DNA of 64,000 bases from the NCBI GenBank assembly GCA_964387685.1, contig CAYLXK010000023.1:29703-93702 (forward strand), written 5' to 3'. The position numbers and the translations under genes were made by a program. Below, piece by piece: positions 48,465 through 57,238 of this stretch. This DNA comes from Bryobacter sp964387685. GTDB taxonomy: Bacteria; Acidobacteriota; Terriglobia; Bryobacterales; Bryobacteraceae. Each line of letters starts with the position of its first letter. The first letter of the stretch is position 1. The notes under the pieces are model-generated. The model saw nothing but the letters and a program-made list of their open reading frames with translations. It did not search any database and was not told where the DNA came from.

Positions 48465-49028
48465 TTAGACTCTCGCGCCGCGCGTAATTTCTTCGTCGGA
48501 GTCGGCGTGATCCGCAGCGCCTTCCTGGGCCGAGGACACGTCTTCGGCGCCGGTGCCTTCGAGAATCTTCTTAGCCTTGTCGGCCCAATCGCTGTTGTCG
48601 CAATGCACGGAAAGCAGGATGCCGCCCGACTTCACTCGTCCTTCGTAGCGTTTGGCTTCGTATTCGGGAATGCCCATGCCGATCAGACCGCCGGCCACGC
48701 CGCCGACGGCCGCGCCCGCGCCCGCGCCGGCGAGAGCCGCCATGATGGGGCCCGCGGCTAGGAAGGGTCCGACGCCGGGAATGGCTAGCATCCCGATGCC
48801 GACTAACCAGCCGAGCGTGCCGCCGAGGACCGCGCCGGCAGCGCCGCCGGTGCTGGCGCCTTCCGGAGCCTTGGAATTCAATTCCGTACCGATGTCCGTA
48901 TTGCCGCCGTTGTTGGGCATGAGGACGCTGATGTCTTCATGGCGGAAATTCTGGGTGCGCAGTTGTTCAACGGCGTTCTCCAGGAGAGTTCGCGTGGCAT
49001 AAATGCCGTACACAGAAGTGTTGCTCAT
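48465..49028 (-). CDS. general stress protein-like (YflT-type) with glycine-zipper membrane region
   Basis: 187 residues. The N-terminus SVYGIYATRTLLENAVEQLR matches the heat-induced YflT-type domain. A long Gly/Ala-rich hydrophobic stretch (about 56-123) contains GGTLGWLVGIGMLAIPGVGP and repeated GxxxG motifs, suited to tight helix packing in the membrane. The tail ESGILLSVH-like segment returns to a soluble domain (GGILLSVHCDNSDWADKAKK), followed by an acidic end. Such proteins are often induced by stress. Function is not known in detail. Confidence 0.76.
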   Translation of the reverse strand: MSNTSVYGIYATRTLLENAVEQLRTQNFRHEDISVLMPNNGGNTDIGTELNSKAPEGASTGGAAGAVLGGTLGWLVGIGMLAIPGVGPFLAAGPIMAALAGAGAGAAVGGVAGGLIGMGIPEYEAKRYEGRVKSGGILLSVHCDNSDWADKAKKILEGTGAEDVSSAQEGAADHADSDEEITRGARV

Positions 49029-49229
49029 AGCGGGTGTCCTTGTAGATGGATTGGATGGGCGACGCAGCGCTTGTGCGATGCCCGATCACGAGCGAATGGA
49101 TGCAATTGGGACGCCATCTACCAGGAGACCGCCGGTTGTTGAGAAGGCTAGGCTAGCGATAAGGGCGGATTTGGCCTACGTGAAGTGGTTGACCAAAGAT
49201 GGTCACTTTAAGCGGCTCGCCTTCCGTAT

Positions 49230-49376
49230 CTAGCGGGGTCGATCCTTGGGATCCTTTTCAGTAGTTTTGAGGATCTTGTATTTTCGGCCCTTCGGGGAGA
49301 CGAAGTCCTTGCTTTCCGTAACGGTTTCAGGGCGGGGAAGGCCTTGGGGACGCTTTGGCTTCTTGGGCTCGCTCAT
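49230..49376 (-). CDS. 48-aa basic protein, unknown function
   Basis: ATG at 49376 starts 7 nt after the stop of the lipoprotein gene on the same strand, and the frame ends at 49230. The sequence is strongly basic and Pro-rich: MSEPKKPKRPQGLPRPETVT, then SPKGRKYKILKTTEKDPKDR. It has no membrane helix. Basic, disordered small proteins of this kind may bind nucleic acid, but that is only a guess. It could also be a non-coding read-through stretch, though the codon use matches its neighbours. Confidence 0.5.
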   Translation of the reverse strand: MSEPKKPKRPQGLPRPETVTESKDFVSPKGRKYKILKTTEKDPKDRPR

Positions 49377-49383
49377 CGGGTGC

Positions 49384-50214
49384 TTAAGGCTCAAAGACGA
49401 TCTTGGAAATGGGGTGAATTTCCCAGACTACGGGCATCTTGGGGCGCAGGGCCGAAGGGCCGGGCCGCGAGCCGGTGGCGTGGCTCATGTCAAAAAACAA
49501 CGAGCCTTCGATTTCAACGGGAATCGGCGGCGAGTAGAAGTCATAGCTGCTGCCGGGCAGGTCGCTGCCGAAGAAGTCTTTGAAAGCGTCGCGGGCGGCC
49601 TTGAGTTTGGCGAAGGAAGCCGCATTGGCGGGCGGCAGGCCGGAGAGTTCGACGGTCATGTAGACGGCTGGCGAAGCCGTGGGCGCACGGCCAATGATGA
49701 GGTGGAAGTCGTTATCGTCTTCCCGGCTGGCGGCATAGAGAAAGGCCGCCACTTTTACGTTGCGCTTCTCTTCGTCGACGCGATTGGAGGCGGCGGTCTT
49801 TTTGATGGGCGGCACATGGTTGACCATGGCGGAGTGGCCGGGTAGGGTCGCGATCAGCGCCTGAACGTCCGCGAAGCTCTCCATGGCGGCGGAGGCAAGC
49901 GATATCTTGGCGGCTTTGCGGGCCGTGCCTTGGAATTTGTCGCCACCGGCGGCGGCTGCGGAGACGTCGCGCTCGGCTTCCGGCCGCGCACGCATTTCCG
50001 CTTCGTGATCGTCGTGGACGGTTTCAATCTTGTACGACGTCTTCCTGGCGGCGCTTGTGAAGGTGCGGGTTTTCTCGATCGGAATCCCGGCCAAAATGGA
50101 TTCGGCTTGGACAGGCGTAGGGGTTTTGCTTTCGGCGGGTGGGGGCGCGGGCGTGTTGTTGCAGCCAGCGAGGAACACAATCAGCGCAGCGCTGAGGGTC
50201 AAACGGAGATTCAT
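49384..50214 (-). CDS. putative lipoprotein, unknown function
   Basis: 276 residues. The leader RLTLSAALIVFLAGCNNTP has a clear lipobox (LAGC), so the protein is probably lipid-anchored in the envelope. A Pro-rich linker follows, then a mixed region with SFADVQALIATLPGHSAMV, FLYAASREDDNDFHLIIGRA and VYMTVELSGLPPANAASF. The C-terminus IPVEIEGSLFFDMSHATG and PVVWEIHPISKIVFEP looks beta-rich. No family recognised. It is followed by the 48-aa basic gene. Confidence 0.68.
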   Translation of the reverse strand: MNLRLTLSAALIVFLAGCNNTPAPPPAESKTPTPVQAESILAGIPIEKTRTFTSAARKTSYKIETVHDDHEAEMRARPEAERDVSAAAAGGDKFQGTARKAAKISLASAAMESFADVQALIATLPGHSAMVNHVPPIKKTAASNRVDEEKRNVKVAAFLYAASREDDNDFHLIIGRAPTASPAVYMTVELSGLPPANAASFAKLKAARDAFKDFFGSDLPGSSYDFYSPPIPVEIEGSLFFDMSHATGSRPGPSALRPKMPVVWEIHPISKIVFEP

Positions 50215-50259
50215 AGGACAGGCTCCTGCTTCTGGGACGGCCTGCCGAGTATACGCGTT

Positions 50260-50751
50260 TTAGTTGCTGCGGGGAAGGGCGCCGTCGAGCTTCTCGTCGT
50301 CCGCACTTACGACGACGCCGCTCGAGGAGGGCACAGGCAGGCGAAGATTGGCGTCGTACTTGGGGCCCAGGCCGAGTTCGATGAGGAGTTTCGAATCGAG
50401 CTTGCCATCGACCTTCATCTTCCGCTCGGCTTCGAGCTTCTTCCAGGCTTCGACGCTGGCGGCGTTCCAAACGCCGGTGGCTTCGCCGGCGAGGTAGCCA
50501 CGTTCAATGAGGGCATTCTGTACGGAGCGAATTCTTTCGGAGGCGGGAGCCGCCGGGGATGCCGTTTGCCGCGAGTATTTGGTGGAGCGCCAACTGCTTC
50601 GGGCCTTCGCTTTAGACTGCAGGGAGGTCTTTGCCGTATACGACTTCTTCGCAGAGGCTTTCGCGGGCGACTTAGCGGGGGTTTTCGACCAGGCTGAGGC
50701 GGACGCCAACAGGCACAATACGAGGGCGGTGACTACAGGACGCGCGATCAC
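50260..50751 (-). CDS. secreted peptidoglycan-binding-domain protein
   Basis: 163 residues. The leader (TALVLCLLASASAWSK) is followed by a Lys/Ser/Ala-rich basic linker. A PF01471-type peptidoglycan-binding domain follows with RSVQNALIERGYLAGEATGV, then AASVEAWKKLEAERKMKVDG. The 'V..AL...GYy.g...G...A...a...fq' pattern is clear. It likely docks a small secreted protein to the cell wall. The start is GTG at 50751. No catalytic domain is present. Confidence 0.8.
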   Translation of the reverse strand: MIARPVVTALVLCLLASASAWSKTPAKSPAKASAKKSYTAKTSLQSKAKARSSWRSTKYSRQTASPAAPASERIRSVQNALIERGYLAGEATGVWNAASVEAWKKLEAERKMKVDGKLDSKLLIELGLGPKYDANLRLPVPSSSGVVVSADDEKLDGALPRSN

Positions 50752-50809
50752 CCCTGAACTATACCAAAAATGGGAGACGTGTAAAGTGGATTATTTCAGT
50801 CTGGTTTCG

Positions 50810-51619
50810 TTAGGGCTTTTGGGGCGGCTTGGCGGGCGTCGCGGGAGGTAATTGCGGAGGCGTGTCGACGACGTCGCCAAACTTGATATCGGATTCAGCA
50901 CCGAAGCGCTTGTAGTCCTGATATTTGATGATGAGCTTGATGGGTATGGACAAATCTGGAAACACCAAGGTGTCATTGGAGGAAGTGTAGGTGGGGAACC
51001 AATATTTGCCATCCACCTGCTCGCGATAGGTTTCAAACTTGGGGTATTGCGAATTGGCGTTGCGCTTCTTGCCGATGCCGCGGCCATAGGTTTTGACGAT
51101 TTGGAGGTCCTGATCGTCCACCCAGGCGACACCCGAGAAATAGCGTTTACCCGACTCCAGGCGTTTCGGCTTAATCGAGAAGACATAGCAGGCGACTTCG
51201 TCTACGAGTTCGTGGCCCAGGTAATCCACCTGGTAGAGGTCCAGCTCCTCGGCGGTGAGCACGAAGGGGAGAGTGTCGCGCATGTCCTGGAGATCTTCTG
51301 GCTCGAGGATGAGGTTGACAAAGCTCATGGGCGGAGCCCAAGTGACTTTCTCGACGCGCTTACCGTCGGCAAAGAGCCAATCCGCGTTCATCTCGAATTT
51401 GCCGACAACCTTGGTGCGCGTGGGATTAAACTCCTGCATGCGCGTTTGCTGCTTATAGATGTAGCTTTGGCGGGCGCGGGCGAACTCGCTCTCTTTCTGG
51501 GCAAACTTCTGGATGATGCTTTGCACCTCGGTGGGCGAGGGGTCCGGCAGTACATCGGCGGCGGCCGGGAGGTTGCAAAGCAGAGCGGCGAAAACGGGAA
51601 CGAGCGGAATACGGCGCAT
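50810..51619 (-). CDS. secreted outer-membrane lipoprotein-sorting-like protein (LolA-like fold)
   Basis: About 269 residues from ATG 51619, which has AAGG upstream; a longer in-frame start at 51646 is less likely. The leader RIPLVPVFAALLCNLPAAAD is followed by a beta-rich domain with QSYIYKQQTRMQEFNPTRTK, YLGHELVDEVACYVFSIKPK, YFSGVAWVDDQDLQIVKTYG and IIKYQDYKRF. The layout of a half-barrel with repeated 'V....Y.f...P' strands recalls LolA/LolB-type carriers (DUF4292-like). The function as a lipid carrier is inferred. The C-terminus is Pro-rich. Confidence 0.68.
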   Translation of the reverse strand: MRRIPLVPVFAALLCNLPAAADVLPDPSPTEVQSIIQKFAQKESEFARARQSYIYKQQTRMQEFNPTRTKVVGKFEMNADWLFADGKRVEKVTWAPPMSFVNLILEPEDLQDMRDTLPFVLTAEELDLYQVDYLGHELVDEVACYVFSIKPKRLESGKRYFSGVAWVDDQDLQIVKTYGRGIGKKRNANSQYPKFETYREQVDGKYWFPTYTSSNDTLVFPDLSIPIKLIIKYQDYKRFGAESDIKFGDVVDTPPQLPPATPAKPPQKP

Positions 51620-51623
51620 GACC

Positions 51624-52739
51624 TTACTGTAAAAGATGTTTGGCAATGACGCTGCGTTGCATATTGCTGGTGCCTTCGTAGATGCGGCCGATTTTCGCGT
51701 CGCGGTAGAGTTTTTCGACCGGATAATCCCGGCTGAAGCCTACGCCGCCGAAGACTTCGACGGCGCGGCTGGCGACGTTTTCGGCGATGGTGGAGGCGTA
51801 GTATTTGGCCATGGCGGCCTGCATGACGAAATTCTCGCCGCGGTCGCGGAGCCGGGCGGCGTTGTAAACCAGCAGACGGGCAGCCTCGACTTCCACCGCG
51901 CTTTCGGCCAGGGAATACTGTACCCCCTGGAATTCCGCGATGGCCTTGCCGAACTGCCTTCGCTCCTTGGCGTAGCGGACGGCATGGGCCAGGGCGCCCT
52001 CGGCCAGGCCCAGCATTTGGGCGCCGATACCGATGCGGCCCTCATTGAGGGTTTCGATGGCGATCTTATAACCCTTGCCCAGCTCGCCCAGGATTTCCCC
52101 GCGGGCGCCGTCTAGGACGACCTCGCAGGTGGAAGAAGCGCGGATGCCCAGCTTGTCTTCCTTCTTGCCGACGCGGACTTCGGCGCGCTCGACCACGAAG
52201 CAGGTGATGCCTTTGTAGCCCAAAGAGGGGTCCACCGTGGCGAAGACCAGAAAGAGGCCGGCCTCCTGGGCATTGGTGATCCATAGCTTCTGCCCGTCGA
52301 GGCGCCAGCCGGTGCCGTCCGCTTTGGCCGCGCAGGTGAGGGCGAAGGCGTCGCTGCCGGCGGCGGCCTCGCTCAAACAATAGCTGCCTAGCGTGTTTTG
52401 CGCTAAACGGGGGAGGTAGCGCGATTTTTGGTCTTCGCTGCCCCAGCGCAGAATGGCATTGACGACGAGGGTGTTCTGGACGTCGACGACGACGCTGACG
52501 CCGGGGTCTACCTTGGCAAGTTCCTCGACCACGATGACGCTATCGGTGAAGGTGCCGCCCTGGCCGCCGTAAACTTCCGGGATCTCTATGCCCATCAGGC
52601 CCAGGGCGAAGAGCTGCTGCAGCAGGCCGGGGTCGAGTTGGCCGTGCTCATCCATCGAGCGAACTTTGGGTTGGATCTCCTGGCGGGCAAAGTCCGCGAT
52701 GCTCGCGGCCAGCAGACGTTCTTCTTCGTTAAAGGTCAT
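51624..52739 (-). CDS. acyl-CoA dehydrogenase (short/branched-chain type)
   Basis: About 371 residues from ATG 52739, which follows GGGAGA; an upstream GTG/ATG extension would add 13 residues. TFNEEERLLAASIADFARQE starts the N-terminal helical domain. SVVVDVQNTLV, YCLSEAAAGSDAFALTCAAK (FAD and substrate loop) and GEILGELGKGYKIAIETLNEGR mark the middle. The C-terminal catalytic Glu is in IGRIYEGTSNMQR. The reaction is alpha,beta-dehydrogenation of an acyl-CoA, with electrons passed to ETF. The gene ends 4 nt before the LolA-like gene starts; no other beta-oxidation gene is near. Confidence 0.94.
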   Translation of the reverse strand: MTFNEEERLLAASIADFARQEIQPKVRSMDEHGQLDPGLLQQLFALGLMGIEIPEVYGGQGGTFTDSVIVVEELAKVDPGVSVVVDVQNTLVVNAILRWGSEDQKSRYLPRLAQNTLGSYCLSEAAAGSDAFALTCAAKADGTGWRLDGQKLWITNAQEAGLFLVFATVDPSLGYKGITCFVVERAEVRVGKKEDKLGIRASSTCEVVLDGARGEILGELGKGYKIAIETLNEGRIGIGAQMLGLAEGALAHAVRYAKERRQFGKAIAEFQGVQYSLAESAVEVEAARLLVYNAARLRDRGENFVMQAAMAKYYASTIAENVASRAVEVFGGVGFSRDYPVEKLYRDAKIGRIYEGTSNMQRSVIAKHLLQ

Positions 52740-52740
52740 T

Positions 52741-53436
52741 TCAATCTCCCCAGCCGAACCACCAGGAGGCCAGCCCAAACAGGACTAGAGCCGCGAGGGC
52801 GATTCGCAGATACCAGCTTCGCTTCTTTTCGGCCCAGGCGCGCCGCTGCCGCGCGGCGACGGCTTCGCCACTGGAGGGGTCCCAGAGGTGGGCGCGGTTG
52901 ATTTCGCGGAAAGCTTGCGCGTAGGCGGGGTGGGCGAATTCAAAGCGCGCCCAGGCGGGTTCGAATTCGGCGGACTGGTCGCCGGTGAAATCCACTTTGC
53001 CGGTGACGCTCGTGGGGCCTTTCACAAAGCAGGGCGCGTTGCGGAGCCAGTTATTGCGTAGGAGCCAAGAGCCGGTGCCTAGGGGCAGCGCCGAAAAGGC
53101 TAACAGAACGAGAGATAGTTTTTCCAAGGCTTCGCGCAAGAAAAACAAGCCGACGCCCAGGACAATCACGCCGCCGAGAGCTTCTCCGCTGCCGCCGAAA
53201 AGGCGCTTGGCATAATCGAGCGGGCCGGGCTTCCAGCGTTCGAGTTCATGGCGCCCGGCACAGGCCGCGCAGAACCAGGGCTCATAGGCCAACACGGTGT
53301 GCGTTTCGGGACTCTCCTCGTCGGAGAAGTAGATGCACTTCTCACAGCGCAGCCGCCGATCTCCCGCCGCCCCGCACGAGGGGCAAAGCCGCGGAAAGTC
53401 CACGGCCCCGAGTTTTACGAGCACCACCTGCGCCAA
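52741..53436 (-). CDS. membrane protein with N-terminal zinc-ribbon-like motif
   Basis: 231 residues. The N-terminal part has four CxxC-type sites (CPSCGAAG, RCEKCIYF, FCAACAGR) that can bind zinc. Then come two membrane helices (GGVIVLGVGLFFLREAL, LSLVLLAFSALPLGTGS), a soluble segment with FEPAWARFEFAHPAYAQAFR, and a last helix IALAALVLFGLASWWFGW. The start is TTG at 53436. It overlaps nothing but ends 1 nt before the acyl-CoA dehydrogenase start, so the two are cotranscribed. No family recognised. Confidence 0.65.
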   Translation of the reverse strand: MAQVVLVKLGAVDFPRLCPSCGAAGDRRLRCEKCIYFSDEESPETHTVLAYEPWFCAACAGRHELERWKPGPLDYAKRLFGGSGEALGGVIVLGVGLFFLREALEKLSLVLLAFSALPLGTGSWLLRNNWLRNAPCFVKGPTSVTGKVDFTGDQSAEFEPAWARFEFAHPAYAQAFREINRAHLWDPSSGEAVAARQRRAWAEKKRSWYLRIALAALVLFGLASWWFGWGD

Positions 53437-53488
53437 ACACTAGCGAGTATATCGTCACCCGAAAAACACGAAAGCGGCATTTGGTTTT

Positions 53489-53512
53489 TTGACAAGGCGT
53501 CGAAAATTCTGG
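53489..53512 (+). promoter_or_regulatory. candidate promoter for the DHDPS-family gene
   Basis: TTGACA at 53489-53494 is a perfect -35 box. A weak TACACA follows 18 nt later (about 53513). If used, transcription would start within a few nt of the GTG start codon at 53525, giving a nearly leaderless mRNA. The -35 hexamer is strong but the -10 is poor, so this is a tentative call. Confidence 0.35.
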
Positions 53513-53524
53513 TACACAACGAGG

Positions 53525-54379
53525 GTGCAACCTAACCTCACCCCGCCGATCGCCGGCGTCTGGGCCGCCTTGCTTTGCCCGCGCGACCCCGCCGGGGAGG
53601 TGGATCATCTCTCGCTGGCGCGCCTGGCGCAAACCCTGGAAGCGGCGGGCCTCGACGGTTTGGTTTTAAATGGGGCGACGGGCGAATATGCCTCGGCCAC
53701 GCTGGCCGAAGTGGCGGCGAGCCTGGAAACCGTGCAAGGAGCGACCAAGCTGCCTGTCATCCTGGGCGTGGGCGCGGCGGATGTGCGCCAATCCTTGCGG
53801 CTGGCGCAGTTGGGTTCCCCAGCGGCTTTACTGGCGCCGGTGCCGCACTTCTTTCGCTATGGGCCCGGCGACGCGGTTACCTACATTGAGGCGCTGGCGG
53901 CCCAGGCCCCGGTTCCCATCCTGCTTTATCACCTGCCGCAGTTCAGTTCCGGTTATGGGGCGGAGGCGGTGGCGGCGATCCTTGAGAAGATTCCGCAGGT
54001 GATGGGCATCAAGGATTCTAGCGGGTCGCTGGAATTATTGCGGAGCTTGCGGCGGGAGCACCCGACTTTTCGGCGCATACTGGGGCACGACGGGGCGCTG
54101 GTGGAGGCGGTGCAGGAGGGCTTGCTCGATGCCTTGATTTCAGGGGTGGCGGGCGTGGCGCCGGAATTGATCTTGAAGGTGTGGCGTGGCGAAGGCTCGG
54201 CGGAACTGGCCGAGCTGCTCACGCATTTGGAGGGCGTTCCTACTCCGTGGGGTCTGAAGTGGATTGCCGAGGCGCGCGGATGGTTTCCGGCCACCTATGC
54301 GCTGCCTTTGAGCGAAGCGCGGCAAAGGGAAGCGGCGGAATTTCAGGCTTGGTGCCGGGGCTGGCTCAAGCGAATTTGA
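53525..54379 (+). CDS. dihydrodipicolinate synthase / N-acetylneuraminate lyase family aldolase
   Basis: About 284 residues from GTG 53525; a longer TTG start at 53489 overlaps a -35-like hexamer and is less likely. GLDGLVLNGATGEYASATLAE is the N-terminal 'GTTGE' loop. The barrel Tyr is in ILLYHLPQFSSG, and the Schiff-base Lys in QVMGIKDSSGS, the class I aldolase signature. The family includes DapA and sialic-acid or sugar-acid aldolases. With GATGE instead of GTTGE and a YHLP in place of YNxP, a non-DapA substrate is likely. Its stop is 16 nt before the convergent CorA-like gene ends. Confidence 0.9.
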   Translation: MQPNLTPPIAGVWAALLCPRDPAGEVDHLSLARLAQTLEAAGLDGLVLNGATGEYASATLAEVAASLETVQGATKLPVILGVGAADVRQSLRLAQLGSPAALLAPVPHFFRYGPGDAVTYIEALAAQAPVPILLYHLPQFSSGYGAEAVAAILEKIPQVMGIKDSSGSLELLRSLRREHPTFRRILGHDGALVEAVQEGLLDALISGVAGVAPELILKVWRGEGSAELAELLTHLEGVPTPWGLKWIAEARGWFPATYALPLSEARQREAAEFQAWCRGWLKRI

Positions 54380-54395
54380 ATTGGGAGGACTCGCG

Positions 54396-56084
54396 CTAGT
54401 GGCCGGAGCCATTGCGCGGGTTCCGCGTCGGGCGGCTGATGCCGGGCGCGACATCCTGACCCATCCGGAATACGCTCCGGTAGTCGGGCCAGTTGCGGCT
54501 GAAGAGGATAAAGGTGAGCGTCAGGGCGCTGACGCAGAAGAGCGTCACGAAGCCGATGGCGAGATAGTGTCCCCACATCGCAGTGCCCGGCGGGTTAAAA
54601 AATACGGCTTCAAAGCCTTTGGCGAAATTCATGCCAAAGAAACCCGTAATAACAGCGCCCGCGCCGAGAATGGTCGATACGACGGCCAAGCGGTTAACGG
54701 CCTGGGTATTGCGGTTTTGGTAATACTCGTTTAGAGCCTTGTTGAGTTTGTCGACTTCCTGGTCCACTTCGTCTTTCATCGTGTGGATATGATAGGCGGC
54801 GCTGAGCATGTCGAAGTGTTCGCTTTCTTCGTCCTTATTGGCTAACTCGTCAAAGTGCCAATAGTTAGAGAAGACGATGAATTCGTAGCGCAGGCGGTTG
54901 GCCCGCTGGATGTTGTCTTCGCTCAGCCGTCCATCCTGGAAATCGACATAGAGGCGGCGGCTGACTAGCGCCATTCGTTCGGCAAAATCCAGCAGTGTGG
55001 CCCGGTAAAAGAGCGCAATCACCTGCATCAGGTAGTAGCGCGAATCGAACATGCGATGGATGAGGAAGCCTTCGCTGAGTTGATGGTCGTCGCAGTCGAA
55101 GGTGCCAAAGCACATGGTGAGGTTTGAGTAAGAAGTGAAACCGTAGATGGTGCCCTGGTGCGCCCAGCGGCGGTAGACCTGTTGCTCCATGAGCCGCTTG
55201 GTGAAGCCGCGGGCGTAGCGATAGTCTTTGCCGGCGTGGTCGACGTAGAGGGCACGCGAAAACAGGATGTCGTATTCTTCGCTTTTGTAGAAGTTCTCCG
55301 GCAGATCTTTGGGGTCGAGGGCCAGGTAGGAGTAGACCAGCGTGCGCTCGTCGAGCACGGGTTCGTATTCCCCGCGCGGGTAGTCGGCAAAGTAGAGCAG
55401 GGAAGTGATCAAAGCGCTGACGGGCGGCAAGAAGCCCTTCATCGCGGCGTCTTCAAAGGTTTCTTCGAGGATCTCGGTGCGGCCAAAGGCGGTCTCCACG
55501 CTAAAGGCCACGCGCGACGGACAACGGCCTTCACGGCGCTGGCGTCCGCTGGAAGGATAGATCTTCCGGAGCATCTCGTTGATCCATAGCGCCTTCTCCA
55601 CCGAGATGTCCCAGGTTTCGACGCCGAGGGAAAGGATGCCGATGCCGTTGGCGAAAAGGAAGAGGCGCAGGTCGGTCACCTCGACTTCGGCCTCGCGGCC
55701 GCGCATGTCTTCGGCGTGAAAGAAAATCTTGTTCTCGGGCGAAATCGGGATGTGGTAGCAGCGCAGCAGCGCTTCGACTTCGTTATCCGTCACGCCCACC
55801 CCGGCCGTATCGAAAAAGATGCGGCGCACAAAGGGATGGAAGAAGATCATGTCCTGGTAGGCGGCGCCCTCCATGTCGAACTGCGAATAGGCGGCGCGCT
55901 GCCAGCGCCCCAGATGCGTGATGATCGGGGAATTGGTGATGTGGTGGGCGTTAATCCAGTCGTCGAGGCCGTCGATCCAGTAGCGGCCGTTCCAGACTTG
56001 GCCGTGATGCTGCAGCACCTCGCTCCGGTCCACCGCGAAGGGGAAGAGAAAGTAGGTGTGCAGGTGCTGGATGGTTTGTTCCAT
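54396..56084 (-). CDS. CorA-like divalent-cation transporter with very large cytosolic domain
   Basis: 562 residues, much longer than the usual 300-350 of CorA. The two C-terminal helices and the selectivity motif GMN are present: TILGAGAVITGFFGMNFAKG, then YLAIGFVTLFCVSALTLTFI. Upstream is a coiled-coil region with HIHTMKDEVDQEVDKLNK. The first 330 residues have no close match I can name and include HHGQVWNGRYWIDGLDDW and ITSLLYFADYPRGEYEPVLD. CorA channels pass Mg2+ or Co2+ and are gated by cytosolic ion sites. The extra domain may sense something else. Confidence 0.82.
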   Translation of the reverse strand: MEQTIQHLHTYFLFPFAVDRSEVLQHHGQVWNGRYWIDGLDDWINAHHITNSPIITHLGRWQRAAYSQFDMEGAAYQDMIFFHPFVRRIFFDTAGVGVTDNEVEALLRCYHIPISPENKIFFHAEDMRGREAEVEVTDLRLFLFANGIGILSLGVETWDISVEKALWINEMLRKIYPSSGRQRREGRCPSRVAFSVETAFGRTEILEETFEDAAMKGFLPPVSALITSLLYFADYPRGEYEPVLDERTLVYSYLALDPKDLPENFYKSEEYDILFSRALYVDHAGKDYRYARGFTKRLMEQQVYRRWAHQGTIYGFTSYSNLTMCFGTFDCDDHQLSEGFLIHRMFDSRYYLMQVIALFYRATLLDFAERMALVSRRLYVDFQDGRLSEDNIQRANRLRYEFIVFSNYWHFDELANKDEESEHFDMLSAAYHIHTMKDEVDQEVDKLNKALNEYYQNRNTQAVNRLAVVSTILGAGAVITGFFGMNFAKGFEAVFFNPPGTAMWGHYLAIGFVTLFCVSALTLTFILFSRNWPDYRSVFRMGQDVAPGISRPTRNPRNGSGH

Positions 56085-56137
56085 CGGCTACGGGGCCCAA
56101 GTTTCCTTGAATCGAAAGATTGCTAAAGTCTGAGATC

Positions 56138-57238
56138 ATGGACGGGACGCTTTCACGCCGCCAACTCTATAGTGTACTGGCAGGAGCCGGGGTGGCACCG
56201 GCTTTTTCGCAAGGCCAAGCGGCCTGGGTGGTGGAGAGAGGTCCAGACTCGGCTTTCCAGTTTATCGACGGCGAGATTCGAGTGCACCCGGGCTCGAATT
56301 TCCCCACCTGGCTCCGCAGCCCGGAAGTCTACGAGAATTTTGACTGGTCCGGCGAAGTCTTCATCGAGGGCTGGGCCAACGGGGGACTTTACTTTTGTGC
56401 GCCGAAGCACGGGCCTCCTACGGATTGCGGCTTCAAGCTGAATATCTTTCAAAAGCAGGACTCGCCGCCGTTGAAGGAATCTTGCGGGGCGATCTTTCCG
56501 GTGGTGGCCCCGAAGAAGGTGACGGTGAGGGCCAAGGGTGAATGGAATTCGTTTCGCATTCGGCTGGCCTGGCCAAAGCTGGAGGTTTGGTGGAACGGCG
56601 AGCCGGTGCAGGATCTAAACGTGGAGAGCGTAGCGGAACTGCGGCATCGCTTGCGGCAGGGCTATCTGGGCATCGAAAGTCTTTCCTATCCGCTGCGCTT
56701 CCGAAATTTCAAGATTGAGCGGCTGCCGGGCGCGCAAGCGTGGCAGCTTCTCTATGGCGGGGCAAGGGATCTGGATCAATGGACGCCGACGGAAAAGGCC
56801 TCCTGGGAAACGATTGGCGCGGTCCTGCGCGCGGACGGTTTGGGCTATCTGGCGACCAAGGGAAAATTTCAAGACTTTCGCCTGCAATGCTATGTGCGGG
56901 CTAGCTTGCACTCGAACGGCGGCATCCTCTTTCGTGGCGCCCCGGACGGCAAGGAGCCTCGCTATGAAATCCAGATCCACGACGTGGAAGGCGCCGTGTA
57001 TCCGACGGGCTCGCTGTATGGTTTGGCGCGCTGCTCGCGATACCCGCGCATTCGCGCCGAGGAATGGTACCTGTTTCAGCTTTTCGTCAAGGGTGCTGCC
57101 TGCGTGGTGCGGATTAACGGCGAGACGGTGGTGGATTCCCAGCAACTGACGCGCACCGAGCCTGGGCATATACTTCTGCAGGCGCATCAGGCGGGGAAGT
57201 GGATTGAGTATAAGGAGATTCGGGTGGAGCGGATTTAG
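56138..57238 (+). CDS. exported DUF1080 (3-keto-disaccharide hydrolase-like) protein, two repeats
   Basis: About 366 residues from ATG 56138. The opening SRRQLYSVLAGAGVAPAFSQ is a Tat-like leader. Two concanavalin-like DUF1080 domains follow, residues about 30-195 (FQFIDGEIRVHPGSNFPTWL, NGGLYFCAPKHG, FRIRLAWPKLEVWWNGEPVQ) and 205-366 (ETIGAVLRADGLGYLATKGK, NGGILFRGAPDGKEPRYEIQ, WIEYKEIRVERI). In Acidobacteria and Planctomycetes these proteins act on or bind glucosides. The stop overlaps the convergent toxin remnant by 4 nt. Confidence 0.85.
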   Translation: MDGTLSRRQLYSVLAGAGVAPAFSQGQAAWVVERGPDSAFQFIDGEIRVHPGSNFPTWLRSPEVYENFDWSGEVFIEGWANGGLYFCAPKHGPPTDCGFKLNIFQKQDSPPLKESCGAIFPVVAPKKVTVRAKGEWNSFRIRLAWPKLEVWWNGEPVQDLNVESVAELRHRLRQGYLGIESLSYPLRFRNFKIERLPGAQAWQLLYGGARDLDQWTPTEKASWETIGAVLRADGLGYLATKGKFQDFRLQCYVRASLHSNGGILFRGAPDGKEPRYEIQIHDVEGAVYPTGSLYGLARCSRYPRIRAEEWYLFQLFVKGAACVVRINGETVVDSQQLTRTEPGHILLQAHQAGKWIEYKEIRVERI

